Shown one piece after another: positions 36,004 through 41,009 of a stretch of 41,009 nt of DNA. Numbering within the stretch: the stretch's first letter is position 1; every line of letters starts with the position of its first letter. Source of the stretch: Ceratorhiza oryzae-sativae. Its lineage: Eukaryota > Basidiomycota > Agaricomycetes > Cantharellales > Ceratobasidiaceae. The position numbers and the translations under genes are program-made. Location: the NCBI GenBank assembly GCA_030998015.1, contig JARWMV010000128.1:1-41009 (forward strand). Reading direction: 5' to 3'. The notes beneath the pieces were generated by a model. The model searched no databases. It saw only the letters and a program-made list of their open reading frames with translations, and had not been told where the DNA came from.

Positions 36004-36225
36004 CCGCCGGCGTTAGAGGGAATCCTCAGATGAGGTAGCCTTGACCATGAGTCTCATGGTCCAGGCTACCTCCCATAAAGATTCCCTCGTAGAAAATGAC
36101 GACCGTTCGTCATTTTCAGCCGGCGGCTAAATATCGATATTATGCCGCGCACTAGCAATCGCAAACGGTTGCGATTGCTCACGTTGGTTGGTGGGACAAG
36201 TCCCACCAGCAACTAACGCGCGCGG
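36004..36225 (-). mobile_element. DH element variant 1 (mirror of 8193-8414)
   Basis: Right-arm copy in the GIY-YIG gene. Confidence 0.92.
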
Positions 36226-36307
36226 GCCTAGCATAGATTTAGCTTCCTGTTTGAAATTAAATAATTCTTCGAAAGGAAAGCTTTTAATAACCTCTGTTTC
36301 AATATCA

Positions 36308-36657
36308 CCCCCCGTGGTGGTGAGGACCGTCGCTCCGCTCGGGCCCATCCACCACCAAACCCTACCCCGCTAATCGATACCCCTGCCAAGACGTGCGCTA
36401 AAGCGCAGTTCTCTAGGCAGGGTGTAGATTTGCCTTCGCAAATCATCGATTAGTGGAGCCCTCCGCGCTTAGGCCGCCCTGCTGGCGATCAAAGAGCGCG
36501 GAGGGGGCAGGCTTACCCGTGCCGTGGGTTGTGCGCGAGGCGGCCCCTCTGGCCGCGAGGTATTGCGAGGTACCCTGGAACTTTCAGTTCCAGGGTACCT
36601 CGGAATCAGACGCCCGCGCACGCCAGGGCCGCAGCTGCGATCGTAGGCGGGCACGGG
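36308..36657 (-). mobile_element. CG5-related composite (mirror of 7761-8110)
   Basis: Right-arm copy. Confidence 0.74.
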
Positions 36658-36876
36658 TCAGTTAAAACTACAGCGACTCTAGCTGAAATTGTTGCACGTA
36701 CGTGCAACAACTTCACGCTTGTAGAGGAGACGTATGTGTGCGGCTTAAGCCGTACACAGACGGATCCGAAGCTTGAGTTAAAGGATCTTCGTGATAATAA
36801 TAAACTACAAAAATAAAATTATTTATACCATGTTTTTTCATACTTCGCTGTAATCTGGCATTTGTTGTGATACCCT

Positions 36877-37048
36877 CCGCCGGCGTTAGAGGGAATCCTA
36901 AAGATTCCCTCGTAGAAAATGACGACCGTTCGTCATTTTCAGCCGGCGGCTAAATATCGATATTATGCCGCGCACTAGCAATCGCAAACGGTTGCGATTG
37001 CTCACGTTGGTTGGTGGGACAAGTCCCACCAGCAACTAACGCGCGCGG
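36877..37048 (-). mobile_element. DH element (mirror of 7370-7541)
   Basis: Right-arm copy in the GIY-YIG gene. Confidence 0.92.
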
Positions 37049-37356
37049 GATCTGTGAATCTTTCATACATATCTTTGCTGGACCCTATGTATTGTTTTCC
37101 ATCTTTAGTGTTGACTAAACCATAAACACCGCCAACTTTTTTAAGATCTGCACGAACATCTTTAGGATCATTTAAATCAGAATATACCTTTAAAGGCACT
37201 AATGCAGAGATTAAGCTAGATACCATATTATTTGGAAGGATAAAGTTAAGTATCTCTTCAAATTCAATTAACATAGTAAATATAACTGTAATTAAAAACA
37301 CACAAAGTAAAATTGAAAATAGATATCCTCTAAGAGGAAATAAGAAATTAATCAAA

Positions 37357-37565
37357 CCCCCGCTTATCGGCTAAAATCTTAGGTGTAACCCAAGATTTCA
37401 GCCGATACGCGTAGACCCGAGGGGTTTGGTTATCGAGGCCGCGTTCGCGGCGAGGTATTGCGAGGTACCCTGGAACTTTCAGTTCCAGGGTACCTCGGAA
37501 TCAGACGCCGCGCGCACGCCAGGGCCGCCTTGGCTTAAGCCAGGGCGTTCGCAGGCGTGCTCGGG
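37357..37565 (-). mobile_element. CG5 element (mirror of 6853-7061)
   Basis: Right-arm copy with TCAAA repeats. Confidence 0.88.
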
Positions 37566-37671
37566 TCAAATTTGATAACATTTTTATTGGTAGATATTGT
37601 AATAGTCTCTAAATCTAAATACGCCCCACCAGTTCAAATGGCAAAGGATTTATCTTGTCACAAGACTTGGC

Positions 37672-37843
37672 CCGCCGGCGTTAGAGGGAATCCTAAAGAT
37701 TCCCTCGTAGAAAATGACGACCGTTCGTCATTTTCAGCCGGCGGCTAAATATCGATATTATGCCGCGCACTAGCAATCGCAAACGGTTGCGATTGCTCAC
37801 GTTGGTTGGTGGGACAAGTCCCACCAGCAACTAACGCGCGCGG
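37672..37843 (-). mobile_element. DH element (mirror of 6575-6746)
   Basis: Right-arm copy in nad1 intron 3. Confidence 0.92.
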
Positions 37844-38731
37844 ATTTCTTCATAGTTGCAGCGCGTTACGCGGCTGCCCAGACCCCGAGGCTAACAATCG
37901 TAGCCAAGAGAGGGGGAGTGGGACCCTGTAAATTCCATTTTGCATATAAAATTAAATTTTCAACTAGAATCTCTTTTAAAAAATTTTGCAACTAGTTCAA
38001 ATTTCAGCACTGATCTAGTTGCCGAACGGGGGCAAACCTTCATAGGCCCATTCGAGAAGCTATGTGATCTGGGGTTTAGAGTTATAGACTTGCTAGTTAG
38101 CCTTTAAATTTAATTTATTCTATTTACCTAGATTAAAAAGGAATATATCTTAATGGAAAACTAAACATTAAACTAAAACCCTCCGCGCTCTTTGATCGCC
38201 CGCAGGGCGGCCTAAGCGCGGAGGGCTCCAATAATCGATGATTTGCGAAGGCAAATCTACACCCTGCCTAGAGAACTGCGCTTTAGCGCACGTCTTGGCA
38301 GGGGTATCGATTAGCGGGGTATAGTTTAAGAATTCCATTGACCACGTCTATTCTCTGAGGATACCAAACTTGCCCCAAGCGGGAACCCTGTCGTCAGCTC
38401 ATAAAATGCTAGTGCCCCCCAAACATGTGCAGCGGACCCAATCCCAGGTGGGAGGGTCCGCTGCATTGTTTGAGGGGCATCCGCCCCCCAATAAGGTTAC
38501 CCCCCCAAACAATGCAGCATAGCTGCATCAGTTTGGGGGGTCAATGGCGACATTGCAATTATTGGGGGTCTACAGGGAACTAGCGGGAAGTTTAGTGTTT
38601 CCTGCTGATTGTTCTACTAAACATACAGAAAGAACGGCTATGTGTTCAACCGGTAGAATTTTCCAGCATATAGCGGTCTTTAAGGAGACCGAATCCTTAG
38701 AGCCAAATTGTGGTTATACTCTTAGTAATGC

Positions 38732-39091
38732 AGCCTCCTGAAGATCAAATGGAGTTCTTGATGTTTCTGCCAATACTGATATGAAATAGAATAAAAATAT
38801 TGTTAGTAGGGGTATAACACTCCAAACAGCTTGTTGGCTCTCAATGATTTTTGTAATGTTGAACGAACCTGTGATTAAAATTACAATTACTACCGCTGAA
38901 CTAAGTACTAACTCGTAACTTATCATAGCCGCAGTTGATCTTAAAGAACCTAAAAAGGCGTATTTAGAATTAGCAGACCATCCCGCAAATAATACTCCAT
39001 AGATTCCTAGAGAGGATAGAGCTAATGTATACAAGATTCCTAAAGAGAAATCGAAGAGTACTAAACCATCTCCGAAAGGAATTACTGCCCA
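38732..39091 (-). CDS. nad1: NADH dehydrogenase subunit 1, exon 3 (mirror copy)
   Basis: Reverse-complement copy of 5327-5686 in the right palindrome arm, with the same reading frame and ends. Exon 2 is not present on this arm because the window stops inside intron 2, so whether a complete second nad1 exists cannot be seen. Confidence 0.93.
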
Positions 39092-39131
39092 CAAAACTAT
39101 GCAAAATATGCCCTTTGAACATTAAAGACCC

Positions 39132-39353
39132 CCGCCGGCGTTAGAGGGAATCCTCAGATGAGGTAGCCTTGACCATGAGTCTCATGGTCCAGGCTACCTC
39201 CCATAAAGATTCCCTCGTAGAAAATGACGACCGTTCGTCATTTTCAGCCGGCGGCTAAATATCGATATTATGCCGCGCACTAGCAATCGCAAACGGTTGC
39301 GATTGCTCACGTTGGTTGGTGGGACAAGTCCCACCAGCAACTAACGCGCGCGG
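39132..39353 (-). mobile_element. DH element variant 1 (mirror of 5065-5286)
   Basis: Right-arm copy in the intron 2 LAGLIDADG gene. Confidence 0.92.
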
Positions 39354-39982
39354 GCATTGAGGGTATGATGTGGGGTTTAACTAAGTTAATTAAAGAGGGC
39401 ATTGAGGATTTGTTAATTCGGATTCGATAAGAGATATTTCCGCCTTTTGTAATTCCATGGTTAATCAATCCACAAGATAATCCAAATTTAGAATTAAAAA
39501 TATCAATTAAGCGTAGCCCGTAGGGCCCAAAACCACCGTGAAGGTGTTTTTTGGAAACATCTTCTTTTGAGTAAGAATCTGTACAAATGACTAAATGGCC
39601 TTTTGTTATGTTAAACGAAGCATCATCCATAATAAGAAAAGCTAAACCAACGGGTGTTAGTTTTTCATGGGCATTTAAGGGTACAATTTTTATGTTATTT
39701 TGTAAATCTTTAACATAAAAGTCGTCAATTACCCAGTTAAACATAGGATATTTTAAGGTAGAAAACCGTATATCTGTATGAATTTTCCCAGTAAGTTCGT
39801 TTTGTTTTCTGGTAACTTCTTTGGGGGCTGTTCTAACAAAGGGTTTAAAAATAGAATATAAATGAAAAATTAATTCTTGGTTTACATTAGACATATAAAA
39901 CCGCAATCTTGTGTTACCATTTAATTGAGATTTTTCTGCTGTAGCATCTCCCAGCATTGTTCCAAATATTACTTCTTTTTGA

Positions 39983-40176
39983 CCCGTGCACGCCTGCGAA
40001 CGCCCTGGCTTAAGCCAAGCAAGCTTGGCTCATATTGACCTTAAGGTCAATAATCAAGCCAAGGCGGCCCTGGCGTGCGCGCGGCTCGCCGCGAACGCGG
40101 CCTCGATAACCAAACCCCTCGGGTCAACAGCATGTATTTATATATAAATACAATGCTGGATGACCCTAAGCGGGGG
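39983..40176 (+). mobile_element. CG5 element (mirror of 4242-4435)
   Basis: Right-arm copy with TTTGA repeats. Confidence 0.88.
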
Positions 40177-40273
40177 TTTGATATTCGGTCAGATCTGGGG
40201 CGTCCGGAGTTCTAGGCCCCTTTATACGGCTATTTTTTACGTCCGTAGAATCAGTAGAATATTTTCTTAGACT

Positions 40274-40493
40274 CCGCCGGCGTTAGAGGGAATCCTCAGA
40301 TGAGGTAGCCTTGACCATGAGTCTCATGGTCCAGGCTACCTCCCATAAAGATTCCCTCGTAGAAAATGACGACCGTTCGTCATTTTCAGCCGGCGGCTAA
40401 ATATCGATTATGCCGCGCACTAGCAATCGCAAACGGTTGCGATTGCTCACGTTGGTTGGTGGGACAAGTCCCACCAGCAACTAACGCGCGCGG
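40274..40493 (-). mobile_element. DH element variant 1 (mirror of 3923-4144), 2 bp shorter
   Basis: Right-arm copy; the linker reads ATATCGATTATG rather than ATATCGATATTATG. Confidence 0.92.
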
Positions 40494-41009
40494 AGGCATA
40501 TAGCAGTAAAATTTTATTAAAGTAGTTAACACAAAAAATTTGAATTTAGCATAAGCATCTTTAACATATGCGTTAAATATAAATAACCAATTTTTAATTT
40601 TATTAACGAATTCAACTATATTTGCTAAAATATTTTGCATTAGTTTGGACTATGTCTTTTTTCTCAATAGATTAATGAAAAGGCGTAAAGCATTGGAATT
40701 AATGCACTTTTCTGTCTATTTTACAAAATTTTCACGTATAGTCTCTGAGGCTTTGATTTTTGTCATTAAAGCCTGCTAGTCGAAAGTTAATATCACAAAT
40801 AAGAAATTTTCTTGCTGTTTGTAGACAACAAGGGATAATAATACCTCAGAATTTATAGCCTAACATGCCATTTCACCTACAATGGAATGGCCAGCTACCC
40901 AGAGGTTTTGACAATTGACCCCCAAACAATGCAGCTACGCTGCATTGTTTGGGGGGGCAATTGCCCCCCAACATGCTGTAAGGCATTGGGGGTCAATTGT
41001 TCTAGCATA

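Larger units (their letters stand above)
34818..37581 (-). pseudogene. GIY-YIG homing endonuclease, interrupted (mirror copy)
   Basis: Mirror of 6837-9600. All insertions are present at the corresponding places, so the interruptions predate the duplication or both arms are readings of the same DNA. Confidence 0.83.
34716..38731 (-). other. nad1 intron 3, group I (mirror copy)
   Basis: Mirror of 5687-9702 with the same core segments, hairpin insertions and interrupted GIY-YIG gene. Confidence 0.85.
39097..40640 (-). pseudogene. LAGLIDADG homing endonuclease of nad1 intron 2, interrupted (mirror copy)
   Basis: Mirror of 3776-5321. Its DH element lacks two bases (AT) at about 40408 relative to the left copy, which changes the frame read into that element but not the endonuclease blocks. 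Confidence 0.83.
22211..41009 (-). repeat. Right arm of giant palindrome
   Basis: Reverse complement of 3405-22209. Differences from the left arm that I could see include one extra G near 23047, loss of two bases near 24688, loss of one C near 25600, one extra A in the run near 23970, a one-base change in the T-run near 32226 and loss of AT near 40408. Several are homopolymer or dinucleotide slips, as expected of long-read error. nad1 exon 2 is not reached before the window ends. Confidence 0.97.
39092..41009 (-). other. nad1 intron 2, group I, partial (mirror copy)
   Basis: Mirror of 3405-5326. The window ends within the CTATATGCTAG core segment, before the 5' splice site. Confidence 0.82.

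Overview
This window is mitochondrial DNA, most likely from a fungus and perhaps an early-diverging one. It carries a nad1 gene split by group I introns, intron homing-endonuclease genes of the LAGLIDADG and GIY-YIG families, four tRNA genes (Leu, Arg, Gly, Cys), AT-rich spacers and very many GC-rich hairpin elements. The fungal placement is inferred from NAD1 wording, the intron/endonuclease style and the hairpin-rich spacers. Species and genetic code cannot be fixed from this window: nad1 uses TGG for Trp and ends in TAA.

Layout. Positions 1-3404 are present once and hold fragments of two endonuclease genes (LAGLIDADG, then GIY-YIG) belonging to the 3' part of a nad1 intron, plus nad1 exon 2. 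From about 3405 to the right end at 41009 the sequence is one giant palindrome. The arms are about 18.8 kb, there is no spacer, and the symmetry axis is at 22210. Reading the left arm: nad1 intron 2 with a LAGLIDADG gene (3372-5326), exon 3 (5327-5686), intron 3 with a GIY-YIG gene (5687-9702), exon 4 (9703-10062), a long hairpin-rich spacer, tRNA-Leu(TAG), tRNA-Arg(TCG), tRNA-Gly(TCC), a free-standing broken LAGLIDADG gene (16203-17314), LAGLIDADG scraps, a broken LAGLIDADG gene (20386-20946) and tRNA-Cys(GCA). The right arm repeats all this on the minus strand.

Two dominant repeat families structure everything. The DH element (172 bp basic form, 25 loci plus 21 mirror copies) can fold into two three-way junctions joined by a short AT linker; two variants carry a further hairpin inserted in the last loop. 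The CG5 element (about 160-350 bp, termini CCC...GGGGG) is flanked at several loci by a 5-bp direct repeat (TCAAA, TCATA or their complements), the signature of insertion. Both families, and several smaller hairpins, sit inside endonuclease reading frames. At most testable sites conceptual removal of exactly the element (and one copy of the 5-bp repeat) restores an uninterrupted frame. Insertions therefore look like the main damage to these genes: either they are very recent, or they are removed or bypassed at the RNA or translation level.

The palindrome axis lies exactly at the tip of a CG5 hairpin whose second half is missing. This fits a covalently closed hairpin telomere of a linear mitochondrial chromosome, a fold-back (template-switch) rearrangement at a hairpin, or a fold-back sequencing or assembly artefact. 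The arms differ mostly by small indels, many in homopolymers.
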